The notes under the pieces were generated by a model that saw nothing but the letters and a program-made list of their open reading frames with translations, was not told the origin of the DNA and did no database searches. Shown in pieces: positions 12,370 to 25,166 of a DNA stretch of 64,000 nt; the first letter of the stretch is position 1; every line of letters begins with the position of its first letter. Source of the DNA: Lithospermum erythrorhizon (taxonomy: Eukaryota > Streptophyta > Magnoliopsida > Boraginales > Boraginaceae); assembly GCA_019722365.1 (NCBI GenBank), contig JADFUC010002372.1:186001-250000 (forward strand), in the 5' to 3' direction. A program made the position numbers and the translations under genes.

Positions 12370-12423
12370 AACCAAAATCTTTGGATTCGACATAAGTTAT
12401 AATAATAAAAAAAAAATTCAAGG
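12370..12423. repeat. Left copy of a ~53-bp direct repeat bracketing the nested block
   Basis: GGATTCGACATAAGTTATAA and the following A-rich run ending CAAGG match 27965-28016 at roughly 90%. The two copies lie just outside the left end and at the right end of the 15.6-kb nested block. Confidence 0.7.
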
Positions 12424-15400
12424 TGTTACAAATATAACTTGAACAAGCAATTAAATAGATAGAGAGAATAATAAGCAAGGGAATGATATTTTTATTGCTT
12501 TTGTTATGCAAGTCTGAGCGATAGTGTCTGTTTATAGAACCCGTATATATCATAATTAACTAAATATGCCTCGTTAAAACCTTATAGAAAAAAATATGCA
12601 GGGGATAAAAATCCGATTGAAGGAAAAATAGTGCATTAATGCCAGCATGCGGCTTATAATGTTCTTGCTCGTTAAAACTTTATCGGGAAAACTAGTTTGG
12701 GACAAGAGCACTTGATTAAGGAAAAGTACAACACGTATTAATTTCCCCTCATGACCGCGTCAGCTTAGTCCATAGTCCTATACTTTTGGATACGTTTTTC
12801 AGATGTTGAGGTAGGAAGTGATTTAGTGAATATATACTTAAATTATTACAGATCGAATTTATTAAAATCATTCACAGTCCTTTAAAAATCATGGGTAAGA
12901 AGAACACCAATATATTTTGTTCTATCTACATTTGATATGTCATTCGTTAAGCATGCGACAATATCTGATTATCATCGCTTAAAGATCGTCGGGATCAGAA
13001 ACCATATGATAAATCATAAGTAATATGGATCTGCTGGATCATATTCCTCAGCAACGCATTCACAATTTCTTCGTGCATTTCAAGATCTACACATGTGTTG
13101 ATGATTTATTAAGTCTAGTTTGTTTCATACGTCGCACGTAGAAATACATGACTCTTGATAAATAAATGTCATGTATGTGATCTTCGATATAGATCATATA
13201 AGTATTATCGTTCAGGATAATCGATTGTGTATGAATTGAATATGTTCTTGGAACAATCTTATATCATATATATTTAACTTCATTTCAATGCATTCGTTTT
13301 GAGATTTCCTCCTAATATATATCAACATATATATGATGCCGGGATCAAATAATCCTTTATGTACTTTCTCTTTGTCATTAATGAATTATTCATTTATTGG
13401 TGATAATATAGTGTTGGGGTACTTGAATATGTGATCCCATCGATGGTATTTCATCTCAAATTCCTTCTTGAAGTTTATAACTCTTGAAAGTTTCTTGAGG
13501 AGTTACATGTGTTTAAGTCATAAATTGTCATTTTCATAAACTCTTCTCCGTCTTTACATGTAAATACAATGTCATGTAAGATCATTAAATATAACCATCT
13601 TTGGTTAAATAGTCAACTGAAAAACCCTGGGATAAAAACCTGAAGCTAAAACAAAAGACTATATTTCTCTTTAGATATGGTTTAAAAAGTAATTATACCA
13701 TTAAAATATACGAGAGAAAAGCTACAATTAGGAAAAACTTAGTGAATGAAAAAGAGTACAATGCTCATTATCTCCCCACTAATGAGATCATCATTACATA
13801 TCATATCTCCCCACATTGAGATCATCGGTTTAAAATTATTCAAGTAGAAATCCAAATAACGCTACAAGCGTTTGTGAAATGTGCGCATGATTATGTAATC
13901 ATGTATCGGTTAATAAGATATACATTGTGGTGAATGCTTTCCAAGACGAGTTCATGTCTTACGGGCAGAGATATTAAATTATTCTTATGGATCTCATTTA
14001 ATTGAGATTAAATATTTCTACCATGTATCAAATATGATATGAATTTATACTTACATGCATAATTGTCATGTATATATCTTTACAAAATATTTAATTTCAA
14101 ATCCGATTGTAGACATCTTGTCTGACAATTGAGAACTGTACAGGAGTACAAATTTATAATTCGTACCTAATTGAAGCATATACCTTTATAAGGCATTTGA
14201 TTCAAAATCAGTTATAAACATCTTGTTTAACAACTAAAGAATACACATGAGTTGTTGTATTGCTGTCATGATAACTTAGTCATTGATAACTCTTAAAGTC
14301 AATCGAATCTTGATAGTATAAAGCGATTGTTGCTAATGCCATTAATGATAAATAAATCAAATCATCAATAAAAATATGAAATATCAATATCAACTTACTA
14401 TTAATAATTCAAATGTCTCGTAATAAGTAAACAAATAGATCGTACAATCGCATGAGCGTAATATAAGTTAAGCGTAGCATGACGTATTATCGATAAACTT
14501 ACATGTTCATGTGATATCAAATAAAATGAGAATGCAAATCAATGTCTAATAATTCGATTCGACATGATCCATCTTAGGATGGCTTTAAATATTCAAATAT
14601 TTTATATTAACTCAACTGAGTTAAGTTCTCGGGAATATAGATATGCGCTTCATGCGTCATTAATCCTTACATGTTTCGTATATCGTATTCGTTGCGTCTT
14701 TATGTTATAAGTCGTACACATGAAATCAAGATGTTATCTTTTATTCTTCTATCAACGTTTATAATTTTATACCCTCATCAAAGGTGTATGTGTCACGCAT
14801 AACTTATTTATTAGTCTTGAGAGTGCAAATATTATATGACAAATCTTAGGTCATTTGATGCTACAGTGCGAGGCATGTCAGCCCCAGTCTTGAAGTCTAA
14901 ATTTCTAAAACATATAGTGCGTTTCATTAGATTGCACTAGTATATACTTCACAGTGTATCATATTTCATTAGACTTCGAGTCTAAATTTCTTATTTATAT
15001 AGTGAGTTTTGTTTACTTTTGACTGCGTCTTTTTTCTTTGGCCGTTCGTAAATATATACATCTACTCCTTGGGAGATAGATTCGGATCCTCGTATTGCTT
15101 CATGATATAGTTCTTCATTGTATGCAATATTTATTATCCAACAATCTTTAATTTTGGTTCATATGTTAAAGCGATAGCGAAGAGATACCATTATAGTCAT
15201 GAATTTTGTTATGTAAATGTCTTGAGCATTGGAAACCCCTTATTACATGATATATTCACGTACCTCTTACGGAGGTGATATTCTCTAGACATCTTGAGGT
15301 CAAATGTGATGGTGGAACTATATCATTACAGGTTCTTCAGAACCTCCACTCTATTTTAGTCTTCCTGGTAATATAAAACTACATTGCTTTCTTGAGGTAT

Positions 15401-17849
15401 GATATTTGTTTATTGCTTGAACCCACAATTAAATATCATCCACTATTCATATAAGCTAATATAAGGATATTTCAATTCAAGATAGTCTATTATTTTTTTC
15501 GGTTATACTATTCTCCCCTGATATTGAAAACATTGATATATCACAATGAAAAAGTACTTGATAAGTTAATTTCAATTTCGTATTTCCAAATATATAGATG
15601 TACATACCTTCTGGGTATAATAATCATTTAAAAAATCATCATTTGTGCATAGTACTACGAATATATGATGCACGCATAACTGAAGGGTAAAATATGTGGT
15701 TTCTGACCAAACCAACTATATCGGGGAGTTTGCATAATTTGGCATAATGCTGACAAGTATTACCTACGTAGTGTAAAATTTCCCCGTCCGGTGGGGTATT
15801 GCATAGCAATCAACGTGCCCATGACAGTCAGCGGGAGTTTACACTATGAAGCTCACATAAATTCTTCAAACTTAATAGTTTATTGGCTCTTCAATGAGTC
15901 TCCAATTAAATATTTAATTATTCTTTCGCATTGTAACTAACCCGGATGGTCTAACCGGTTATGTCAAATAATAAAATTTCTTACAATTCTCAAACTTCCA
16001 GTTTGACAAAAAGTGTATCTTGATATACAAACATATTTGTTACTTAGGATAACAATATATTGCTTTCTTCTAAAGCCTTGATTGATTTCTGGCTTTTGAC
16101 AAATATTAGCTCTTACGGAGCCTTTACTTTTGTCTTGATACGGTAGATAATTTGACATATGTTTCCATTGTTTAGATTCCTTTCGGACTTAGAATAATAT
16201 GAATTAAATCTTAGACCACATATTTTTTAGGCACCGATACATTATCTCTTCAGGCATTCGAGTCAATTTTTCTTATTTGCACGATATTATGTCTTTCGCT
16301 TCTTGTGTTATTAGATAAGAAAAACATTTCTTATCTTTTAATCTTATGAGTTGTTGCGTGCTCTGAGACCTATTCTCCTTTATTCATGTTGTTGGTGGCA
16401 ATCCTGTGGAAATTGAAAATCATACACCGGTAAGTTCACGGGGAAGATAAGGTGTACCCTGAGGCTGGCTTAAATACCAAATCTTTCCTTAGCGAGAACT
16501 AAGCCCAGACATATAATCACTTCTGACTATGATTAGGAAATTCATTGTTCATTCAAGATATGATATGTTGGCTCTACTCAGACATTCGATTAATTTTATA
16601 CTACCTCATATTGTGATAATATTTTTCTTCTTGTTATCAAGTAATAAATTTTTTTTCTGATGACTGACATATGAGTTGAATTATACAACATATAAAAAGT
16701 TGCACACCCATAAATAATATATACCACACTTTAAAGGGTATAATCATTTGCTTCAATTAACCAATTCGGGGGTATATATTGTGTATATATTAACATGTAA
16801 TCATGTTATGTCTAACAAAGTCAAATAATGGCAGTATATTCACCGTTTTGCATTATCCTTAGAATAACGATACTATGCAATTAAAACTTGGTGTATATCG
16901 GATTATGCATGCACGAACTCGATCTTGAACTTCAGTAGATACATATTTAAATCTCAACTATAGTTTAATGCTACACACTCGTTCAATTTTATTAGATTGA
17001 GTATACGAACTTAGAAAGAAAGCGATAGGCGATATTAAATTCGGAAATCCATTCATTGTAATTGAATATGTATTCTTTATATAATATGAGTCTTCAGGTC
17101 TCATAATTGAATTCATATGATTTCATATTATTGTCAAAATAATGGGAACATTGAGATAAATTCTTCATAAATATTCAAAAGCCCTTAATTTATATGGCTG
17201 TCATAGTAAGATGCCTTGCGATATATCTTAATGATTTTGAATTAATAAGTCTTCGAGACTTAAGTATTAAATGATTGTCTTAGTGAAATAAATTTAATAT
17301 TTAATCATATCATATATCAAATAATATGTGAATCGATACTTGAAATCAAAACATACTACTGTTATATTAACAAATAAATTCACAATTTGCGTTAACACAC
17401 ATCAATCGATGACTTACAATCATGGTTGTAAATAGCGGTAAATAAGCCTTGTCAGCAGTATCGATAGCGATGGCATGATAGCGTCTTATTACAGTTTGTG
17501 ATAAATAGCGGCAATAGCGGCAAGGTATAATATTTAATTTAATTTCGAAGGAGCGATTAACTTAAATATGATATAATATACTGGAGTGTATAATATTTTC
17601 TTACTAAAACTGACCCAGTCACTAATGGCGGTCGTCAATACTAATACTTGTATTTTATTTAGTCATTCTACTAATTTCATGAAAAATAAAACTTAGTTAA
17701 AAGGTGCCTCAATTGGAGAGTATCATCGTGCTGATAACGTGTTATAAATATAACGAACAAAGTAAATAGAGAGAGAATAATAAACAAGGAGAATGATATC
17801 TTTTATTGTTTTTGTTGATGTCTAGAATACAATACAAGGAGTGTCTATT
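12424..17849 (-). mobile_element. Decayed LTR retroelement, copia-type, left and central part
   Basis: The block starts TGTTACAAATATAAC (left LTR, 12424 to about 12560) and the same segment recurs at 17740-17849 (TGTTATAAATATAACGAAC ... GTGTCTATT), continuing beyond the gypsy insertion at 27752. On the minus strand the right LTR is followed by CGTTATCAGCACGA, a primer-binding-site sequence I associate with plant copia elements. The left LTR is preceded (minus strand) by the CATGAGGGGAAAT ... GTTTTAACGAG stretch usual upstream of their 3' LTRs. Weak protein traces (an SGE...TEK-like stretch near 15490-15540, minus strand) suggest a ruined pol. The two 3'-type non-coding segments near 12570-12760 and 13620-13830 look like internal duplicates. 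No open frame of useful length survives. Lineage not assigned. Confidence 0.55.
17740..17849 (-). repeat. Right LTR of the decayed copia-type element, first half
   Basis: This matches 12424-12545 (AAATAGAGAGAGAATAATAA, AGTGTCT). It is cut at 17849 by the gypsy element. The second half resumes at 27752 (TGTTATAAGAACTAGATATA), matching left-LTR DNA near 12532-12555. Confidence 0.6.
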
Positions 17850-20447
17850 TGTAGCGACCGCCCGAATTCGGCCATACACAGTGAGTCATTAAAATCCGAA
17901 CATAGGTCACCAAACCGATGGGCGACTCCGTTTAAAATCTGATTCGTTTCATCAAAAATGTGCTCGTTTCCCAATTAAAAGCGGTTTAAAATTTTATAAT
18001 CCGTGTTGATATCGAAGCGACGGCAGCCAAATATACACCACGTATCCCAAAGGAAAGTAATGCGACAAGGCTACGGCGAGATGATACGTCTTGTAACCTA
18101 AATAAAATGACTACCAGCCAAGCTAAGATTTCAAAAGAAGCCCGAACAACAATGGCGGTTGACAGCCGTCAAAATGAGGCGTGAGGATCTACGGCCACGT
18201 CTTTTTAGCCGCTCGAACACACTCTCCGACAACTGCTTGTAGCCACTGTCAACGGCACAAATGAAAATGCGCCCATGGCGAAAAGATTGTAAGCGCATAG
18301 AGGCTTAGTAAAACTTTCTTTCTGAGGGTAGACACCCATCTGAGCAGAGATAGTCGCCAATTTAATAACCAAATATGAATAATATAAATATATCCAAGAC
18401 TATCTAATCGGTCATCCTGGCCTTAATTCATGGGAAATCTCAAGCGTAATACATGAGGATATAATGAAGGTTCGTGATCTGCAATTTGAGAAAGAAAACA
18501 ATGGAGCTTCGACAACGACTAAAACTACAGTCATGAACCCTCACATCTCACCGTATCCCTTGTTATACCGTCCTACAATGCGCATATACTCAATCCGTCT
18601 ACTGCGGGAATGGACTAATCAATAATCACCCGGCGCTTATACGCGAGTATAAGGCCGCCCGCTTATACACAAGTACAAAACGCCGCACTTATACACAAAG
18701 TATAAAACGCAGCATGTATACCGTAGTATAGGGCCACGTCGACAATGCACACGGCAAAGAGTGATCCACAGGACTAAATAAGCGCGTATCTCTCTTAGTA
18801 GTATAGAGAGTAAAGCCGCCTTATTATCTGATAGTATAGGGCCACTTGCAAGCAATGCCGCGGCAAAGCGATCAAAAGCGAGTCATACGCTTTATTTATC
18901 TGCAGTAGTATAGGGGCCACACAGACAATCTTGGCATGGCGATCCAACGAGAATCATACCTTGGCAGCTATCTGGTAGTATAGGGCCAAGCCGCCTTGTG
19001 CCTCTTGGTAGTATAGGGCGATAGTGTCCCACGTATCACGCAAGGGAAGGAGAATCGCACAATCCTAGTAATCACGACTATAGGGTCGCCCCACGATCTT
19101 CGAGGCCTCCAGGCTTCGTACATAACCCGACAACTCTTTCTGCTCCCAGCTTGATGTCTGTGTGGCGGCCCAAGCGTCCCTTGTTCATTAAAGTCAAGCG
19201 CAATCGCTTGACAGGTACTTTCGTCGCCAAGTGCCGGCAAGGGCCACGAAATCATAAGTCTTGAGCAAGATTACGGAAACACAATCACGTAACCTGACAA
19301 TTACATGTATACGTTCACCGTAATCATAACACGATAACATGCATATCGCGATTCAAGGTAAGTAAGTAAATGCTGGTAAGGGTAGAGTACTACTTTCTGT
19401 ACCCATGAGCCATGAAAGACAATCGAGGTAAGCGCCCTTTTCCACGATCAACGCCTAAACATACCAGGAAAGTATAATCAAGACCTACTCTATGCAGGCG
19501 TTCTAGAATACATAACCAACTCTGGAAACTATCTCTAAATGGTATAACTTGACGGATAAACTATCGAATTACAATCCCATCGGACCACAATGTCAGTCCC
19601 CGCTAAATTCCATCTTATCACTTTCTCATACAACTCAACTTATAAGTCATTCTAATTAATTATCAATTCCATAATTAACAACTTTATACTCAATATAAAT
19701 TATAACTAAATTTGGAATTTACACTTTTTGACATAACATCCTTTAATCAATTTTAATCACTAATTTAACATCATAACAACTATAATAAGGTCCCAATATA
19801 ACCTCCTACACATTTAAAGTCTTATAAAGTATCCGCTTTAAAGTCAAGCTGAAACCCCAAAAGTCAACTTCGGCCATGCGCGTCGCCAGCGATCTACAAA
19901 TCGCAATTCAACACATATATCATCCGCGAGAACCACTTAGCCAACTAAGATTTATCATAAAATTCAATATGGAAAAAAGTCAACCAAAAGTCAACCAAGA
20001 AAATCCATAAAAACTCCAATTTAACACCTCGAAATTAAGTAGGCGATAGAAAGTCTTAGCAATCAACTTGAGGATGTTTATATGCAATAAAGTGAGGAAA
20101 TGGAAGAAAATTTTCTTGTTTGCTCTGAGGGGTTTCGGCCGTATGAAGGAAGAAGAAGAAGAAGATGAAGTGTGATGTGATGATGTGGAGGATAGGTATG
20201 ATTAGATAATTTAAAAAGCTCGAGTCGCTTCGGTTTCGGTTAATTAAAACATAAAATGCTTAAATACTTGACTTAGATTTCAAAGATAAAAAATTCTTCC
20301 ATGGCGGCTTACTACTAAATTATAAATGAAATTCGGCTCAAAAGTTTTCTTACGAAATAATATTATCATCGAGAAATTATACTATTCGGTCCGCCCGGCC
20401 CAGAAAATTTAAAAATTTTTTTTTTTTTTTAAATGCGGGTTATTACA
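17850..20447 (-). repeat. 3' LTR of the gypsy element
   Basis: 2598 bp. On the plus strand it opens TGTAGCGACCGCCCGAATTC and closes GCGGGTTATTACA, with poly(T) at 20415-20430 and a GAA-rich run near 20150-20170. It aligns along its length with 25167-27746 and 1387-3867. Confidence 0.9.
18640..19030. repeat. LTR sub-repeats (GTAGTATAGGGCCA family)
   Basis: At least six units: CTTATACACAAAGTATAAAA-type units (18655-18715), then GTAGTATAGGGCCA-type units near 18724, 18800, 18830, 18906, 18975 and 19005, several joined by GCCGCCTTNTT. Spacing is roughly 25-90 bp. Confidence 0.7.
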
Positions 20448-20466
20448 ATCTACCCACCTAATAAAA
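20448..20466 (-). other. Polypurine tract of the gypsy element
   Basis: On the minus strand TTTATTAGGTGGGTAGAT lies directly before the 3' LTR start TGTAATAACCC. Its position and purine content match a plus-strand primer. Confidence 0.8.
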
Positions 20467-20559
20467 TTTACGACCTCGAAATTTAACAACTAACAACGAG
20501 AACATATAATAACACAAAACAAATACCATATCAAAAAAAACAACAAACTGTGTCTACTT

Positions 20560-21990
20560 TCGAAGAGGCTGCAGATGCGGTTCAGCGTCACCGTCCTCGC
20601 TCCCAGTCGCCTCTTCATCTACCGGTTCTCAGGTTTCACTAAAACCCTTTGTCTTACTCCTCAAAAACGCTTCTCTTTTCCGGTCCAAAATCTCACGATG
20701 CTTTCCTCGAATGTCGGGTCCTCGCCGAAGCTCCAGCAGGAGGTGAGCTAAGAATATGCGACTTCGTCGGGGATATACTTCCTCGAAGCAGGACACATAT
20801 GGAACACGTTATATGAATCCTATCTAAACTCGGAGGCAAACGCCAACCGATAAGCTTAGCAGACGACTTCTCCCAAAAGGATCTCGAATGGTCTGATATA
20901 ACGGACTCGACTTACTTTCCTCCCAAACCCCGCGTCATCCGCTTCGGAGATACTCAGGGAATACACGGTCGCCGACCTCAAGCGACAAGTCTACTACTGC
21001 GATGATGCATATTTCTTACACTTTATCTGGCGTCTCGGATCTTCTTGAATGTCCCGATCCGCTCTGAGCTTCTCGACTGACTTCGAGCTAGTAAACTTTC
21101 CTCTCTCACCTCGTTCCAACAAGCTGAGTCACGGCGCACTCCGCCCATTACAACGCCTCAGGTGCCATCTCGATACTAGCATGGAAGGCATTTGTTGTAG
21201 GCGAACTCTATCTTAGACAGCTAAATCGTCCCGATTCCGGAGGATTCGGAACCACAACCGGGAGGCATGTCCTCGATGTCGGTATAGTACTCTCGGATTG
21301 CCCGTGATGCAGGGGATGAAAGATGTGCTCAACTCCACTACAGTCCCCGGTGCCTCACAGAAGCCCTCGAGAACCTCGAAGAAATCTAGCGTCACGGTCA
21401 GAATGATCGACATACTGGAACCCAGTGCAATCTGCTTGTCCAGTCCACATAAATTTTCCATTGGTCTACCGGGCCCATGCAGCCCGTCGATGGGCGAGAA
21501 AATGAGCGACTTAGATGGCTATCAACGATCACCCCAAATCCCATCATGTCGCCTCAATCTTGGGAAGGCGAATACGAAGTCGTAGTGATATTCTCCCATT
21601 AGCCACTCGGGAATGGAAGAGTCTATGATAAGCCGCGGGATATACATGCTCGGTACCGCTTTGACCAGACCAAAACCTTTGCCACAAACTCTGCCGATCT
21701 CTTTCTCTTCGTCCACGGCCACCGTCACGTCTGACCTCAAATCCGCGATCCCTCTTTTTGTACTACCGGTGTCTGTTGTAGGGACTATTATGGGCACCGT
21801 CAAAGTCTCCCTTAGAATTTCGTATTCGGATACGGTACCGTCGCCTTTTCATCTTCCAAGGCTCCACTCATCATAGCTGTGAAATACGTCAGGCCATTCC
21901 TCGTCCACCGATAACTGCGGTCTCTCATCCTGTGCTGAGAGCTATGATTAGATCCTGGCTTATTTGGTCGAACTACCGTATGGTAATCTC
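20560..21990 (-). pseudogene. Gypsy integrase (broken)
   Basis: In scattered minus-strand frames I see PEW followed by DFVFAFPRLRRHDGIW (near 21560-21630), matching the integrase core segment that normally reads DFV.GLPR..RG.DAIWV. I also see LDFFEVLEGFCEAPGT followed by LSTSF (near 21310-21385), matching the FW..F...LGT.L..STA segment upstream of the second catalytic region. Reading frame changes and stops separate the pieces. The C-terminal part next to the LTR (20560-21200) has no clear domain left; a chromodomain is expected there in chromoviruses but cannot be shown. Not functional. Confidence 0.7.
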
Positions 21991-22012
21991 CCATCCAGCT
22001 ACAGACGTCAAA

Positions 22013-23250
22013 TCAACTCCCGGTATTTTCATCTCTCTCTCTGGGTCCTTTGATTTCCCACTTCCTACTCAGTAGCGTCGTCACTACGTTTGCCTTCACG
22101 GGTGGTACTCGATAAATTAAGTCATAATCACTAATGAACTCCGTCCGCCTCCCTGCGCCTCGAATTGAATCTCTGCAAATCGGAAGATATTTCAAACTCT
22201 TATATGGTCGATAAAATCGGCATAACCCCATAAAGATAATGTCTCCACAATTTTAACGCAAAGACTATCGCCGCTAGCTCGAGATGTGTGTCGGATAATT
22301 CTTCTGCGTGATTTCTCAAGCGTCGGCGTAGGCAATCGCTTCCCGTGCAATCGAGTAACTTTGATGCGATGCGAAACATCATTATAAATCACGTAGCCAC
22401 CGGGCAGACGGTATCGCCAACAAGGCGCCGTAGTCAACTTCCCCGCTTTAATACCACAGGCGGTCCACCATGATCATAAATCCCATATAAGCGGAACCCG
22501 CCTCTGGTCAGCACAGAAATTCATTAGTCGCTTGATCGAAGTCCTTGATGAATCTCTGTAATAACCGGTAACCCGAAAACTCCTACGCCTCGATCCATAT
22601 TTGGTGGGGCGAACCCCAGTGTTCCACGGCCCTTACGTGGATCGACACAAATACCCTCGCCGAATGTAATGCCCGGGAATTGCCAGCCACGCGGTGGCTC
22701 CATTTGGAAAACTTGGCATCTGGTGGTCTTGTCTCGAGGTCCTAAACTAATCTGCAAATGCACTCATGTTCCTCCTCCCTACGGAATATATCAAAATATC
22801 ATCAATAAGAACCGCCTGAAACTTCGTCCAAATACTCTCGAAATACGGGTTCATCGAATCCACTTAAAGGCCGCCCGGTCATTTAGCCAATCAAATGGCA
22901 TCACATAAACTCATAATGTCCGCCGCGAGAATCGGAGCAGTTCGGAATATCCTCCCCTTTGATCCTCATTGATGATAACCGGATCATGAAATCAATCTTC
23001 GAGAACACATGGCATCGCCCGGTGATCAAAGCAATCGTGGTCACGGGCAATGAACGGTTCTTAATGGTCACTTTATTCAAGCTGTACGTAGTCAATACCT
23101 GACCTGTTAGAATGTCCTTCTTTTTCACAAACAACAACTTTGGTGCGCTTGGCGGAATACGGCACAAGTCAGATGAATCCGCATCCCTGACAATTCCTAT
23201 GAGTCATGATTCTGCGAGCTGTTGAGCCATCTGTCACGGTGGAAGAAATT
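22013..23250 (-). pseudogene. Gypsy reverse transcriptase and RNase H (broken)
   Basis: Minus-strand pieces in the expected order: KLLFVKKKD, LNKVTIKNRSLP, FSKIDFMIR, RIKGEDIP and GHYEF (about 22905-23160), the core of Ty3/gypsy reverse transcriptase; ITFGEGICVDPRKG with VITEI (about 22545-22680), the connection region; then THLELAAIVFALKLWRHYLYG (about 22220-22290), KSLKYL and ISDYDL with KANVVTTLLSRK (about 22050-22200), typical gypsy RNase H. At least four frame changes occur, and the catalytic YVDD box was not found intact. The element could not supply its own reverse transcriptase. Confidence 0.85.
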
Positions 23251-23420
23251 GGTGCGTGCCGGAATAACCTCGATAAGCGGAAATTCGATTTCCGTTCGGC
23301 GATCAGTAAGTCCTCGGAAAAACATCCTTGAACTCCCAACGACGCGCATCTTCGGTCACATTTCTGCTTTACTACTTTCGAATCAACCCACGTATCGAGA
23401 ATCAGCGCCGCGAATCAACC

Positions 23421-23780
23421 TCACGGCTTGATGCGACCTGGCTTCGACAAAATCTTTACATGCTCCCCTGAAATCGGATATAAATTAACCACGAACCTGG
23501 TAATCTCCTTCCGATGGTGGCAATCAATAACGGCATGATGTTTCCCCGACCAATCATACCGAGCAAAGATCAAAATCGGGCTTTCGAATGGAAATGCATC
23601 GGCAGACAACAGCGACCGCTGACGATCAAAGGACGGTCTATATACCGTCAACATACAGCCGACTCCCCACTACGGTGTCATAATCTCAGAGTGGAATAGG
23701 CAAAGGCACCACGACATACGGATCGCGGGAATAAAGCTACGAGACGAAAAGTCGTAGCCCGAGTCGAACAACGCACGGCC
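23421..23780 (-). pseudogene. Gypsy aspartic protease (broken)
   Basis: Minus-strand frames show ALFDSG (near 23745-23765), the active-site LFDSGA-type motif, then FARYDWSGKHHAVIDCHHRK (near 23500-23570), which matches the DWL..HHAVIDC segment of plant gypsy protease regions. The residues after FDSG are altered and the two parts are in different frames. Confidence 0.75.
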
Positions 23781-25150
23781 GCCAGTATCCGCGAAGAGAT
23801 AAATGTACTGTCGCGCTGCGGGGGTATCGCGAGCTTCACGATGAGTAGCGGCATAGTCGGCCACGACGACTCCGCTCGGTACTGCTACCGCGGCTGACTC
23901 TGTAGAATTCGCCTGACTCCGTATCCACTTTGGCGGCCATTTAGAAAGCGACCACCTGCGGCTCCCACGATAGCCGCCTCGGCGGGCAGGCAGATGTGGC
24001 GTACTAGCGCCTCTACTCCTGACTCCAAGCCCCAGGGAGACGATCCTTGCGCCCGAGATGTATCGCATCGATAACATATGGCCGCCTACTCCCGGCAATC
24101 CTGGCTGCTGTACCCAATCGAGCCGCCGCGGTAGCAGTAGGACCTTTGCTCTGAACCCCGGAGGAACTACTGCAACCCCGCCGAGATCTAAATGGCGCCC
24201 GCGTGTAAAGGAGCTGGTGGAATAACTGGTGACTGTCGAACTTGAAGTGACTGCCTTGGGGCGACTCTATTTGGTCAGTCCTCCTCGAACTCACAGAGTA
24301 GAAGGCTGCTGAAGAAGAGTCTGGTCGACTCTCATCGTCCCAGCTCGCCTGCATTTCTTAACTCCATTTCCGTCTTGATTTGCATTCACTCATGACGCTG
24401 GAAACTAGTAAAAACCATCGGTGAGATCTGGTGGCGTATATACACGTCGAGCCGTCCACGAACCTAGTGATCTCACCGCCTCCAGCGGATAAACATCGAG
24501 TAGTCGTACAATCAACTGAGCGTCTGCAAATACTCCTCCAGCGACACCGAACCACAGGTGTGAAATCAGTATAAGGCCGCCATGTAGGTCTCGAAGCAAT
24601 AATTCTCCGGAAGGAAGCTCAACAAAATCGCTCCGGAAACATGAACCTCCCCACCGCGGTCGGAGATCGCTCGAGTTCTCCAGATCACAGGCGCCTGGAG
24701 TCTATAAGTAGCAAACTTATTTTCATCCTTACTTGATCCCGTCGGCTCAAAATAGTCTTAAATATCCCGGATGAACTGATAGCACCTCGGCGAACCCCCA
24801 CGAAAACCGGATCCACCATAATCGGTCAATGACTTGCTGCAGGAATTCGACCTCCTGCGCTCGGCCACTGAGCATTCCGCAGCTCTCGCCACGAGGTGCC
24901 TTAAACACTCAGGGCAGATGTACCTCCAGGACCTGGCGGTCCTTTCATCGACATACATGCACTACCCGGCTCGGCCCCTGCAGTACTGCAGCAGCCTCTC
25001 ATTACCTCGCCCGCGTACTGCGGGTGGCATCACCAGCAGTCTACGCAAAGAAAAGGCTTCAGATTTAACAAAAAGACACCACTGCTGACGACTCATAGGA
25101 AACAAGTCGACTCGCAACCACAGATAACCCGAAAGAAATCGAGAAACCTA
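23781..25150 (-). pseudogene. Gypsy gag (broken)
   Basis: Between the primer binding site and the protease, minus-strand frames hold a retrotransposon-gag-like segment (FRGGSPRC, then KFATYRLQAPV near 24695-24725), followed by a Ser/Arg/Gln-rich stretch. A CCHC zinc knuckle was not found intact. This region has the highest G+C of the window, including many CG dinucleotides. Confidence 0.6.
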
Positions 25151-25162
25151 AGCTCGATACCA
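25151..25162 (-). other. Primer binding site of the gypsy element
   Basis: On the minus strand TGGTATCGAGCT follows the 5' LTR end with a 4-base gap. It matches the initiator-tRNA-Met complement TGGTATCAGAGC apart from one missing base. Confidence 0.75.
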
Positions 25163-25166
25163 AAAT

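Larger units (their letters stand above)
10711..12423. other. Intergenic DNA upstream of the membrane-protein gene
   Basis: No gene was recognised. It contains a 54-bp direct duplication (11541-11697) and several poly(T) runs. TTTGTGTTGCAAAAAA occurs twice (near 11098 and 11628), linking the duplicated segment to a wider local repeat. Its last 54 bases (12370-12423) recur at 27965-28016. Confidence 0.5.
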